From Bacteroidota bacterium (GTDB lineage Bacteria > Bacteroidota > Bacteroidia > Chitinophagales > LD1), in contig PLSN01000464.1 in NCBI GenBank assembly GCA_003165135.1, positions 1,213-7,894 on the forward strand: a DNA stretch of 6,682 nucleotides, in the 5' to 3' direction. The position numbers and the translations under genes were made by a program. Shown one piece after another: positions 1-6,599 of this stretch (positions are counted from its first letter, which is position 1; each line of letters begins with the position of its first letter). The notes under the pieces were generated by a model that was given only the letters and a program-made list of their open reading frames with translations, searched no databases and was not told the DNA's origin.

Positions 1-1156
1 TTATAAGAGAACAGATAATGGCGGCTTTAACCAGAATTTTATTCTCAAAACTGATTACAGCGTTCCGCTCAAAAGAGTAGGCTCAAAGATCGAAACCGGC
101 TTCAAAGAAGAGGTCAACCTTCACAATAATTACAACAATGTATATAGCGATATAGATGCTCCACAGGTGCTCGACACCTTGCAGAGCAATAAATTCAATT
201 ATACACAGAGCATCACTGCAGCCTACGTGATCTACACTGGTTCGCTTAAAAAATTCTCCTACTCAGGAGGACTGCGATGGGAGAATACTTATATCTACTC
301 TGAGATGGCAAAGGTAGATCAGAATTATGCCAACCTCTTTCCTAGCTGCTCTGTAGGTTGGAGGTTTACCGATGACCACAATATCGGTCTCAGTTACAGC
401 CGGAGGATAGACAGGCCATCATTCTGGATGCTCAATAGCACTATATCATACAGTTCACCTTACTCTGTATGGCAGGGCAATCCTGAGCTGCAACCATCCT
501 TTACCAATAACTTTGAGCTGGCATACAATGGCAATAAAAATAAACAATCCTTTGGTGTAAGTACATCCTATTCTCATACCAATAACACCTTTCAAAACAT
601 AAGTCACACAGACTCCAATCAAATAACATACTCCAGCATGGAGAACTCAGGCACAAGAGACAATGCGGGAGTCTTTGTTTATGCCAATCTGAAATTATTC
701 AAATGGTGGGATGCATCCCTGTCGACGGGTTATACTTATCACTGGTATAACTATCCGCTAAATGGAGTCGAGATACATACACAGGGCGGCGAGGCAGGAT
801 TTTGGGGCAATACCACTTTAAAATTCTGGAAGAATGCAAGCTTTCAGCTCAATGGCTGGGGCAATACCGGCTGGGTGGAAGCGCAAAAAAGAACCAAGCC
901 TGTCGGCAATATCACTGCTACGATCAAGAAGAAATTTTTTAAAGACAAGTTCACGATCTCTCTCAGCTGCAGGGATATATTCAAAACACAAAACTGGCGA
1001 TCTACAACCATAGTTCCTGACCAGCTCGTCGTGCATAACCAATACAGCAGCGAGACACGTGTAGGATACCTGACACTCACTTATCAGTTTGGCAAAACTA
1101 CATTCACTCCTGATAGTAAGGATACCGGTGGTGAGGGTGAAGAAAATAAGAAATAA
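1..1156 (+). CDS. Outer-membrane beta-barrel protein (TonB-dependent-receptor-like), 3' part
   Basis: This is the C-terminal portion of a large outer-membrane beta-barrel protein of the family common in Bacteroidota (Pfam OMP_b-brl_3 type, related to TonB-dependent receptors). The frame is open from base 2 with no stop, so the gene starts left of the window; the GTG at 167 is internal. 384 residues are visible. Numbered from base 2, they include the family hallmark SYSRRIDRPSFW at about 131-142 and GNPELQPS at about 159-166, preceded by NYANLFPS. The rest alternates short aromatic-rich strands with polar loops rich in Asn, Ser, Thr and Tyr, as expected for a barrel. The last strand ends in LTLTYQF, a plausible C-terminal beta-signal, but an acidic/Lys-rich tail of about 23 residues follows. 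The N-terminal carboxypeptidase-like and plug regions seen in relatives would lie outside the window, so the substrate cannot be inferred. The family call is firm; the transport role is inference. Confidence 0.88.
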   Translation, partial: YKRTDNGGFNQNFILKTDYSVPLKRVGSKIETGFKEEVNLHNNYNNVYSDIDAPQVLDTLQSNKFNYTQSITAAYVIYTGSLKKFSYSGGLRWENTYIYSEMAKVDQNYANLFPSCSVGWRFTDDHNIGLSYSRRIDRPSFWMLNSTISYSSPYSVWQGNPELQPSFTNNFELAYNGNKNKQSFGVSTSYSHTNNTFQNISHTDSNQITYSSMENSGTRDNAGVFVYANLKLFKWWDASLSTGYTYHWYNYPLNGVEIHTQGGEAGFWGNTTLKFWKNASFQLNGWGNTGWVEAQKRTKPVGNITATIKKKFFKDKFTISLSCRDIFKTQNWRSTTIVPDQLVVHNQYSSETRVGYLTLTYQFGKTTFTPDSKDTGGEGEENKK

Positions 1157-1176
1157 GGAGTCGCTATTTTTTCACC
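1136..1176. terminator. Candidate shared terminator between convergent genes
   Basis: An imperfect inverted repeat spans the two convergent stop codons. The left arm GGTGAAGAAAATA (1136-1148) pairs with TATTTTTTCACC (1165-1176), leaving one bulged G and a 16-nt loop. It overlaps the last codons of both genes. The right arm carries six T's on the + strand, and the minus-strand transcript is also U-rich over the left arm. With only 7 bp between the stops, any terminator must overlap coding sequence. The stem is A/T-rich, so the call is tentative. Confidence 0.35.
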
Positions 1177-1706
1177 GGCACTGTGATCGTCACATCTACA
1201 GTGTCCTTTACCATCATTGTAGATTTCCCCACACCATAGTCTAGGCGATTTAGTTTCAACGTACCGGTGAAAGTCCCACCGCCTGCTGCATCAGCAAATG
1301 TAAATGGTATCTGAACTTTCTTTGCTGTGCCCTTGATGGTCAGGGTACCATCTACCGAGTATCCGCCGGTTGTTTTGGTCACAGCGGCTGATTTGAAAGC
1401 GAGCTTTGGGTATTTGGCACTGTCAAACCAGGTTGTTTCCTCTTTGATGTCTTTATCGCGTTTCCCGTTTCCGGTGGTGATGGTCGCCAGGTCGAGTGTC
1501 ACATCCAGATTGCTATGCGAAAGATCATTAGGATCAAACGAGACAGTGCCTTTCAGCCCGCCTATAGAGCCATCTACGATGCCTAGGGCACTTTTGATCT
1601 TGAACGATATTTTACTACTGTCTGCTATGTTCCAGTTCTGTACCAGTGCGAATGACATGACCATAGCTGCCATGCATATCAGAGTGATTGATATCTTGCT
1701 ATTCAT
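1164..1706 (-). CDS. Secreted YceI-family lipocalin-like protein
   Basis: This is a 180-residue YceI-family protein. Members form a lipocalin-like antiparallel beta-barrel that holds a long lipid (polyisoprenoid in the structurally studied example) and usually act in the periplasm. Residues 1 to about 22 form a signal peptide: a short N-terminus with Lys4, then a hydrophobic stretch ending SFALV. No lipobox precedes Cys11, so it is probably soluble rather than a lipoprotein. The mature part begins with NWNIADSSKISFKI, the family's first strand. The middle block GKRDKDIKEETTWFDSAKYP followed by KLAFKS is the most diagnostic part, and the C-terminal half gives repeated strands ending VDVTITVPVKK. 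Length is normal for the family. The ATG at 1706 is preceded by A/T-rich sequence without a Shine-Dalgarno. It points towards the barrel-protein gene and is divergent from the cytochrome gene. The specific ligand is unknown. Confidence 0.92.
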   Translation of the reverse strand: MNSKISITLICMAAMVMSFALVQNWNIADSSKISFKIKSALGIVDGSIGGLKGTVSFDPNDLSHSNLDVTLDLATITTGNGKRDKDIKEETTWFDSAKYPKLAFKSAAVTKTTGGYSVDGTLTIKGTAKKVQIPFTFADAAGGGTFTGTLKLNRLDYGVGKSTMMVKDTVDVTITVPVKK

Positions 1707-1763
1707 ATGATTGGGTTTATTATGTGAAACGATTGAGCGAGGAGAATGTTTTAAGATTCATAA

Positions 1764-1771
1764 TAAAGGTA
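1764..1771 (-). promoter_or_regulatory. Possible -7 element for the YceI gene
   Basis: Read on the minus strand, this is TACCTTTA, one mismatch from the Bacteroidota -7 consensus TAnnTTTG. It lies about 57 bp upstream of the YceI start, within the divergent intergenic region. No TTG lies at the expected -33 position, so this is the best candidate seen rather than a firm call. Confidence 0.3.
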
Positions 1772-1838
1772 CGTAATACAGACCATAGAAGATTGAAAAT
1801 AGTCTCGCTTTGAAAACGACAGAATCATCTTATTTATT

Positions 1839-1846
1839 TATATTTG
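1839..1846 (+). promoter_or_regulatory. Bacteroidota -7 element (TATATTTG) for the cytochrome gene
   Basis: TATATTTG matches TAnnTTTG exactly. It ends 15 bp before the cytochrome c ATG at 1862, so transcription would start only about 8-11 nt before the start codon. The -33 side is weak: the nearest TTTG (1809-1812) is about 26 bp away, longer than the usual 19-20 bp spacer. Confidence 0.55.
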
Positions 1847-1861
1847 TATAAACTGCTCATT

Positions 1862-2179
1862 ATGAAAAAATATAACTTCCTCATTTTAGCGTTCATTGTT
1901 TTGATCGCATCCTGCACCAAGAAATCAGCTCCAACATCATCTGCTGCCAAAGCGATCGACGGCGCCACTGTGTTCAGCCATAATTGCGCTCGCTGCCATG
2001 GACCAAAGGGTATCAAGGATGAGCGCACTCCGAATCTGCAAACCATAGATTTAAACAAGGTCAGTTTAATAAAAAGTATCACTCTGGGCAAAAACAAAAT
2101 GCCATCTTTTAAGGATAAACTGAGCTCTGAGGAAATTTCGGCTGTGGCTGACCTGATCGTGAGTTGGCACGCGAAGTGA
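1862..2179 (+). CDS. Lipoprotein monohaem cytochrome c
   Basis: This 105-residue protein is a small class I cytochrome c, an electron carrier outside the cytoplasmic membrane. Residues 1-17 are a lipoprotein signal peptide (two Lys, a hydrophobic core, then lipobox IASC), so Cys18 should be lipidated and anchor the protein. A short Ser/Ala/Lys linker follows. The haem-binding motif is CARCH at 42-46, with Cys42 and Cys45 for thioether links and His46 as proximal ligand. Met80, in KNKMPSF, is the likely distal ligand. The C-terminal helix (about 88-103) is the usual last helix of the fold. I chose the ATG at 1862 over the in-frame TTG at 1844 because it gives a perfect lipoprotein signal peptide and because the promoter element overlaps the TTG. 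The partner oxidase or dehydrogenase is not in the window, so the pathway cannot be named. Confidence 0.93.
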   Translation: MKKYNFLILAFIVLIASCTKKSAPTSSAAKAIDGATVFSHNCARCHGPKGIKDERTPNLQTIDLNKVSLIKSITLGKNKMPSFKDKLSSEEISAVADLIVSWHAK

Positions 2180-2243
2180 TCATTGCGCTATCCTAATTCT
2201 CTTTTTGTCCTTCTGCCGAAATACTGTTAACTTGCAGCCGATA

Positions 2244-2498
2244 ATGATGACCGATACAGACATACTGGACAAGATCGAAGCCTCGCTGGATACTATGCGA
2301 CCATATCTCAAAGATGATGGTGGTAATATAGAAATAGTGGATATAACTGACGAAGGGGTTTTGCGCCTGCGTCTTTTGGGTTCATGCAGCAGCTGTCCTC
2401 AGAGTTTTATGACCATGAAGGCGGGCATCGAAACAGCAGTCAAACAGGCGGTGCCGGAAATCAAAAGTGTGATCGCCGTCAACCTTAGCATACAATAA
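2244..2498 (+). CDS. Nfu-type iron-sulfur cluster scaffold protein (NifU C-terminal domain)
   Basis: This 84-residue cytoplasmic protein consists of a single NifU C-terminal (Nfu) domain. Such proteins carry a [4Fe-4S] cluster, usually bridged between two subunits, and hand it to apo-enzymes. The family marks are [11 protein letters not shown] at about 22-32 and [18 protein letters not shown] at about 46-63. Cys48 and Cys51 form the CxxC cluster ligand pair. There is no N-terminal IscU-like part and no Nfu1 N-terminal domain, so it is a stand-alone minimal form, which is common. An in-frame TTG at 2205 would add 13 residues without similarity to the family, so ATG 2244 (or the adjacent ATG 2247) is preferred. 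It lies 64 bp after the cytochrome gene and 4 bp before pyrF, suggesting co-transcription with pyrF. No isc or suf genes are in the window. Confidence 0.93.
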   Translation: MMTDTDILDKIEASLDTMRPYLKDDGGNIEIVDITDEGVLRLRLLGSCSSCPQSFMTMKAGIETAVKQAVPEIKSVIAVNLSIQ

Positions 2499-2502
2499 CA
2501 AC

Positions 2503-3342
2503 ATGAATATTAACCAACTTACCTCCCTTATCAAACGTAAGGAGTCATTGCTGTGTGTGGGCCTTGATACAGACCTTGCTCTCATCCCTAAACACCTGCT
2601 CGAATATGAAGATCCCATCTTTGAATTCAACAAACAGATCATAGACGCCACATTGGACATAGCGGTAGCCTACAAGCCTAATATCGCCTTCTACGAAGCA
2701 ATGGGCATCAAAGGCTGGCAGGCACTGGAGAAAACCATCAAATACCTAAATCAGCACAAGGACGAAGCTTTCACTATAGCAGATGCCAAACGCGGTGACA
2801 TAGGCAATACCTCGCGCATGTATGCCAAAGCTTTCTTCGAATGGCTGAACTTTGACTCTATCACTGTGGCCCCCTATATGGGCGAGGACTCAGTCACACC
2901 TTTTCTGGATTACAAAGACAAATGGGTGATACTGCTCGGCCTCACATCAAACAAGGGCTCAAAAGACTTTCAGTTTACTGAAAGTAACGGAGTACGGCTA
3001 TACGAGCAAGTCATAAAAAAAGCGCAACAATGGGGTGGGCCTGAGCGCCTGATGTTTGTCATCGGAGCCACTCACCCTCAGGAACTCAAAGCTATACGAC
3101 AGATAGCACCGGACCATTTCTTCCTCGTGCCGGGAGTAGGTGCACAGGGCGGAGATGTAGCCGAGATCTGCGAAGCAGGCATCAACTCACGCGGAGGCCT
3201 GCTGATCAACTCTGCCAGACAGATCATATATGCCTCAGGAGGAAAAGATTTTGCCGAAAAAGCACGCGAAATGGCCATCGCCACACGCGAACCCATGAAA
3301 AAATACATCTCCGGACTAAAAGCCGAATCAATAATCGGTTAA
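2503..3342 (+). CDS. pyrF: Orotidine 5'-phosphate decarboxylase, type 2
   Basis: This enzyme converts orotidine 5'-monophosphate to UMP and CO2, the last step of de novo UMP synthesis, in the cytoplasm. The 279 residues match the longer type 2 PyrF subfamily; type 1 enzymes are about 230-240 residues. The TIM-barrel landmarks appear in order: LLCVGLDTD at 16-24 with substrate-binding Asp22; [11 protein letters not shown] at 56-66 with Lys58; the catalytic [11 protein letters not shown] at 94-104 with the Asp94-Lys96-Asp99 triad; VAPYMGEDS at 122-130; [10 protein letters not shown] at 209-218 in the phosphate-binding part; and LLINSAR at 233-239 with the phosphate-binding Arg239. No key residue is missing. 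The ATG at 2503 lies only 4 bp after the Nfu stop and no separate promoter is visible, so the two genes are probably translated from one mRNA. No other pyr gene is nearby. Confidence 0.97.
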   Translation: MNINQLTSLIKRKESLLCVGLDTDLALIPKHLLEYEDPIFEFNKQIIDATLDIAVAYKPNIAFYEAMGIKGWQALEKTIKYLNQHKDEAFTIADAKRGDIGNTSRMYAKAFFEWLNFDSITVAPYMGEDSVTPFLDYKDKWVILLGLTSNKGSKDFQFTESNGVRLYEQVIKKAQQWGGPERLMFVIGATHPQELKAIRQIAPDHFFLVPGVGAQGGDVAEICEAGINSRGGLLINSARQIIYASGGKDFAEKAREMAIATREPMKKYISGLKAESIIG

Positions 3343-3360
3343 ATCACGAAGGTCATTTCT

Positions 3361-3368
3361 TACATTTG
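3361..3368 (+). promoter_or_regulatory. Bacteroidota -7 element (TACATTTG) for the TPR gene
   Basis: TACATTTG matches TAnnTTTG exactly. It lies just after the pyrF stop and about 39 bp before the next ATG, giving a leader of roughly 33 nt. At the -33 distance (3339-3341) there is TTA, a partial match to TTG. This separates the TPR gene from the nfu-pyrF unit. Confidence 0.6.
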
Positions 3369-3407
3369 ACAAAAAACATATCTTTATCGTCCAAATAAAA
3401 TCCGAAC

Positions 3408-4151
3408 ATGAAAAAATCATTGATCACTCTCTTTTTGTCAATAGTACTTTTGACCACTACGGTACGTGCACAGGATGCTTTTGATACCCAGATGAAAGTA
3501 TATGCTACTGCCTTGAAATATTATGACCTGAACGTGGCCATCTCAGCCCTATACAATGCCATGGCACTCAAGCCGGACCGTAAGGACCTACGTGATTCTC
3601 TGGCGCTGGTATATTTCGCCGGTGAGCGCTACGGACAGTCATACACGATCGGCGAAGAGATCCTGAAAGAAAATCCTAAACGCAATGATATCCTCGAGAT
3701 GGTAGCTGTATCCAAGCAGTCTCTTGGACTCGTCAAAGATGCCCTCGCCGACTATGAGCAGCTATACGCAGCAGACAAACAGTTATTCTATCTATATCAG
3801 ATATCTACGCTGCAATACCAGCTGAAACGCTATGGTGAGTGTGTAGCATCGCTCGACCAGATCATAGGCAATGAGGCAGCTGGTAAACAAAATGTAAGCA
3901 TCCGCAATAGTAATGGCACCGCTCAGAGTGTACCCATGAAGGCCGCTGCGCTCAATGTAAAAGGTATAGTGGCGCTGGACCTCAATCAGGATGCGAATGC
4001 CAAAGAATTCTTCAATCAGTCATTACAGATCTACCCTGACTTTGTTTTGGCTAAAGGGAATCTGGCACAAATGGAGCAAAAGAAGAACCCTAAAGAGCTG
4101 GGACCTCCCACCAAAGCCACTCCTGCACCTAAAGCTACAGGTGCGAAATAA
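3408..4151 (+). CDS. Secreted tetratricopeptide-repeat protein
   Basis: This 247-residue protein has a cleavable signal peptide. Residues 1-21 comprise MKK, a hydrophobic core, then VRA before Gln22, a good signal peptidase I site with no lipobox. The mature protein is mostly helix-pair repeats of the TPR type. Recognisable units start near residues 31 (YATALKYYDLNVAISALYNAM), 66 (LVYFAGERYGQSYTIGEEIL), 100 and 134 (QYQLKRYGECVASLDQII); the last and clearest is near 182-215 (ALNVKGIVALDLNQDANAKEFFNQ and following). The C-terminus, from about 225, is a low-complexity tail rich in Pro, Lys, Ala and Thr, probably disordered. TPRs mediate protein-protein contact, and periplasmic TPR proteins often serve envelope assembly, but nothing here identifies the partner. 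It has its own promoter and lies between pyrF and rseP. A role near RseP is speculative. Confidence 0.88.
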   Translation: MKKSLITLFLSIVLLTTTVRAQDAFDTQMKVYATALKYYDLNVAISALYNAMALKPDRKDLRDSLALVYFAGERYGQSYTIGEEILKENPKRNDILEMVAVSKQSLGLVKDALADYEQLYAADKQLFYLYQISTLQYQLKRYGECVASLDQIIGNEAAGKQNVSIRNSNGTAQSVPMKAAALNVKGIVALDLNQDANAKEFFNQSLQIYPDFVLAKGNLAQMEQKKNPKELGPPTKATPAPKATGAK

Positions 4152-4234
4152 GCTGAACTGCGTTAAATCATTGTATATATCCTGATAGTCAGGGCCTATA
4201 ATTCAGCCAAAATACCTCAATATCAGGCCTGCGT

Positions 4235-4267
4235 CAAGGTATAGCGTGGCACCTTGCCCCTTTTTTG
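4235..4267 (+). terminator. Weak rho-independent terminator candidate after the TPR gene
   Basis: CAAGGT (4235-4240) pairs with ACCTTG (4251-4256) around a 10-nt loop. Four C's and six T's (4261-4266) follow. The stem is short and the T run is not directly adjacent, so this is tentative. It ends immediately before the rseP -7 element. Confidence 0.35.
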
Positions 4268-4268
4268 C

Positions 4269-4276
4269 TACATTTG
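4269..4276 (+). promoter_or_regulatory. Bacteroidota -7 element (TACATTTG) for rseP
   Basis: TACATTTG is identical to the element before the TPR gene and lies 31 bp before the rseP ATG. The expected -33 position reads TGG rather than TTG. The expected start site near 4282 gives a leader of about 26 nt without a Shine-Dalgarno. Confidence 0.6.
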
Positions 4277-4307
4277 CGCCTCTTATATTTAATCTGATAC
4301 AATATAC

Positions 4308-5675
4308 ATGGGTACTTTATATTTCATTTTGAGCCTTTCCATTCTGGTAGTGCTCCACGAATTCGGGCATTTTATTGCCGCGCGTGCGTTCGGGACCAGG
4401 GTCGAAAAGTTCTATTTGTTTTTTGACTTTCTCTTTCCGATACCGACACTACTCAATTTTGCCCTTTTCAAAAAGAAGATCGGTGATACCGAATACGGTA
4501 TAGGCTGGTTTCCGCTGGGCGGCTATGTCAAGATAGCAGGTATGATGGACGAAAGCATGGATGAAGAAGCCATGAAACTCCCTCCTAAACCAGACGAGTA
4601 CCGCTCCAAGAAAAACTGGCAAAAGCTCATCATCATGCTCGGCGGCATCATCATGAATATCCTGCTGGGCTGGGTCATCTACTCACAGATACTATTCTGG
4701 ACAGGTGATGTATACCTGCCTGCCGATGGTGTGAAAAATGGCATCGTCTGCGACTCACTGGCTATAGAGGCCGGTTTCCGCAATGGCGATATGATACTAA
4801 GCCATGATGGTGGACAGAAGTTCATCAGCTTCCTCCTCATACCTACCCAGCTACTCATGGATGATGTCCATACAGTAGAGGTAAGAAGAAACGGTGAGAT
4901 AAAGACCATTACGATACCTGATGATTTCGTAGCTAAAGCAGTAGCATCAAGCGATCACAATATGATCGATTTTCACCGACCATGCATAGTCGGCGATTTT
5001 ACCAAAGAAACTGTGATCAAAGACAAACTCAAAAAAGGTGATGTCATCATAGGACTTAACGACTCTGTCATTCATTATTTCAATGACGCTCCATCTGTGC
5101 TCGCCGGACTGAAAGGCAAAGAGGCAAACATTACTTTCCTGAGAGGCAAAGACACAATGCATGCCACAGTCACTGTACCTCAATCAGGTTTGCTTGGCTT
5201 CGGAGTGGCTACTGATATGAAGTCGCTCAAAGGCTATCTCGACGTGACCGAGATCAATTACAGCTTGTTAGGTTCATTTAGAGCGGGCTGGACCAAAGCT
5301 TTCCGCACTATGAAGTATTACCTCAAACAATTTAAACTGATTTTCAGCCCTAAGGTCAAGGCTTACAAAAAACTCGGCGGTTTCGGCACGATGGCATCTA
5401 TGTATCACAATGATATGGACCTGCTGGGCTTCCTGACCCTGACGGCATTTGTATCGCTGATACTCGCCGTAGCCAATCTGCTGCCTATACCGATGCTGGA
5501 CGGAGGTTATGTCATTATGCTCCTGATAGAAATGATCATTCGCCGCCCGCTTAATGAAAAAGTGGTGGAGAATATTCAAAAGGTTGGATTGGTTTTCATA
5601 CTCGCCCTGATGATATTTGCCAATGGTAATGATCTCTACAAATGGATCATGCTGAAGTTTTTTCACGCAGGATAA
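4308..5675 (+). CDS. rseP: RIP (site-2) zinc metalloprotease RseP
   Basis: This is a membrane-embedded site-2 protease of family M50B. Such enzymes cut transmembrane proteins inside the bilayer, typically anti-sigma factors (E. coli RseP cuts RseA) and signal-peptide remnants. The 455 residues match the family size. The first membrane helix (about 3-27) carries the zinc motif HEFGH at 17-21, with His17 and His21 as ligands and Glu18 as catalytic base. GGYVKIAGM at 71-79 is the conserved post-helix segment. A second helix is at about 105-128. Two PDZ-like regions follow, at about 140-210 (weak) and 222-295 (with KKGDVIIGLNDS at 242-253). The third zinc ligand is in NLLPIPMLDGG, Asn390 to Gly400, with Asp398. 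A last membrane helix lies at about 425-440. All catalytic residues are present, so it should be active. In many bacteria rseP lies beside dxr; here it has its own promoter and follows a TPR gene. Its substrate is not evident. Confidence 0.96.
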   Translation: MGTLYFILSLSILVVLHEFGHFIAARAFGTRVEKFYLFFDFLFPIPTLLNFALFKKKIGDTEYGIGWFPLGGYVKIAGMMDESMDEEAMKLPPKPDEYRSKKNWQKLIIMLGGIIMNILLGWVIYSQILFWTGDVYLPADGVKNGIVCDSLAIEAGFRNGDMILSHDGGQKFISFLLIPTQLLMDDVHTVEVRRNGEIKTITIPDDFVAKAVASSDHNMIDFHRPCIVGDFTKETVIKDKLKKGDVIIGLNDSVIHYFNDAPSVLAGLKGKEANITFLRGKDTMHATVTVPQSGLLGFGVATDMKSLKGYLDVTEINYSLLGSFRAGWTKAFRTMKYYLKQFKLIFSPKVKAYKKLGGFGTMASMYHNDMDLLGFLTLTAFVSLILAVANLLPIPMLDGGYVIMLLIEMIIRRPLNEKVVENIQKVGLVFILALMIFANGNDLYKWIMLKFFHAG

Positions 5676-5686
5676 ATTTTATTTTT

Positions 5687-5719
5687 AACCCTCAAAGGGT
5701 TCTAAACCCTTTGAGGGTT
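5687..5719. repeat. Perfect 15-bp inverted repeat with 3-nt loop
   Basis: AACCCTCAAAGGGTT (5687-5701) is followed by CTA and its exact reverse complement, AACCCTTTGAGGGTT (5705-5719). Each arm is itself a smaller inverted repeat (AACCCT, 3 nt, AGGGTT), so the DNA can fold as one long hairpin or two short ones. T5 before and A6 after could lengthen the stem past a TC bulge. It lies between the rseP stop and the next ATG. It may end the rseP transcript, but no T run follows the stem on either strand, so a protein-binding site or a dispersed palindromic repeat is equally possible. Confidence 0.85.
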
Positions 5720-5739
5720 TCAAAAAATCATACTTACCA

Positions 5740-6594
5740 ATGATCGACAATATTAAAACTATAGCTGTAGCAGGTGCCGGGGCCATGGGTGCGGGCATCG
5801 CACAGATATTCGCACAGGCAGGTTACGCCGTAAGGCTTTTCGACCTCAATCCCGCTCAACTCGATAAAGCCAAAGCTGACATCACTGCTAATCTCAGCGG
5901 AGCAGTATCAAAAGGAAAGCTCACTGAACAAGCCAAAAACGATACGATCGCAAAGATCCAATACACAGGCGATATCAATACTCTGCATGCGGAAGTAGTG
6001 ATAGAGGCCATCGTAGAGAAACTGGAGGCAAAGCGCGAACTATTTAAAAAGATCGCGGAGATCAATCCTCCCACTACCATACTCGCATCAAATACATCCT
6101 CTATTCCTATCACACAAATAGCAGCGGGCATCCCAAATCCAAGCCGCGTCGCAGGTATGCATTTCTTTAACCCTGCCCATATCATGAAGCTGGTCGAGGT
6201 CATATCAGGCGCTGAAACATCAGCAGAAGTGACAGAAACCATGAAAGTGCTCACAGGCAAAATAGGCAAGACGCTCGTTGTAGCAAAGGATTCACCCGGT
6301 TTCATCGTAAACCGCGTAGCGCGACACTACTATGTAGAGAGCCTACGGATGCTGGAGGAGCGCGTAGCGCCGTTTGAGACCATAGATGCACTCATGGAGT
6401 CTGCGGGCTTCCGTATGGGGCCGTTTACCCTCATGGACGCCGTAGGCAACGACATCAACTTTGCTGTTACTTCCTCATTATATAGTTCTTTCCATCAGGA
6501 TGCGAAATTTCGTCCCTCTCGGATACAGCAGCAGAAGGTGGATGCAGGACATTTTGGAAAGAAGTCCGGAAAAGGATTTTACAATTACAGCTGA
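5740..6594 (+). CDS. NAD-dependent 3-hydroxyacyl-CoA dehydrogenase (Hbd/PaaH type)
   Basis: This enzyme oxidises (S)-3-hydroxyacyl-CoA to 3-ketoacyl-CoA with NAD, or runs in reverse, in the cytoplasm. The 284 residues match the stand-alone short dehydrogenases rather than the fused FadB type. The N-terminal Rossmann domain has GAGAMG with Gly12, Gly14 and Gly17, and Asp35 at the end of strand 2 favouring NAD over NADP. The catalytic residues match the animal enzyme in spacing: Ser120 in SNTSS, His141 in GMHFFNPAHIMKLVE, Glu153, and Asn191 in DSPGFIVNR. The C-terminal helical domain has GPFTLMDAVGNDIN at 227-240 and ends GKKSGKGFYNYS. Physiological options are fatty-acid oxidation, butyrate-type metabolism or phenylacetate degradation (PaaH-like); with no thiolase, hydratase or paa genes in view, the pathway is open, so I give no symbol. 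No exact -7 element is seen upstream, so it may be read through from rseP. Confidence 0.94.
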   Translation: MIDNIKTIAVAGAGAMGAGIAQIFAQAGYAVRLFDLNPAQLDKAKADITANLSGAVSKGKLTEQAKNDTIAKIQYTGDINTLHAEVVIEAIVEKLEAKRELFKKIAEINPPTTILASNTSSIPITQIAAGIPNPSRVAGMHFFNPAHIMKLVEVISGAETSAEVTETMKVLTGKIGKTLVVAKDSPGFIVNRVARHYYVESLRMLEERVAPFETIDALMESAGFRMGPFTLMDAVGNDINFAVTSSLYSSFHQDAKFRPSRIQQQKVDAGHFGKKSGKGFYNYS

Positions 6595-6599
6595 AAGTT

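Noticed and set aside
1327..1710. 127-residue open frame on the plus strand over the YceI gene
   Set aside because: It mirrors the YceI coding sequence in the opposite direction and shows no family features.
1844..1861. Alternative TTG start for the cytochrome c gene
   Set aside because: The TTG overlaps the -7 promoter element, and the added residues would precede an already complete lipoprotein signal peptide.
2205..2243. Alternative TTG start for the Nfu gene, and a possible promoter in the same stretch (TTG at 2205-2207, TAACTTGC at 2228-2235)
   Set aside because: The extra 13 residues do not resemble the Nfu family. The promoter has good spacing but its -7 half mismatches the consensus at two positions, so it is not listed.
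4181..4231. Small palindromes CCTGATAGTCAGG (4181-4193) and CAGGCCTG (4224-4231) after the TPR gene
   Set aside because: Stems of 4-5 bp without a T run are likely by chance in a gap of this length; the later CAAGGT/ACCTTG hairpin is the better terminator candidate.
5274..5666. 130-residue open frame on the minus strand inside rseP
   Set aside because: It is fully antisense to a clear RseP coding sequence, and its His/Gln/Tyr-rich composition is that of a shadow frame.
5856..6305. 149-residue open frame on the minus strand inside the dehydrogenase gene
   Set aside because: It is fully antisense to a gene with intact catalytic motifs; no recognisable protein features.
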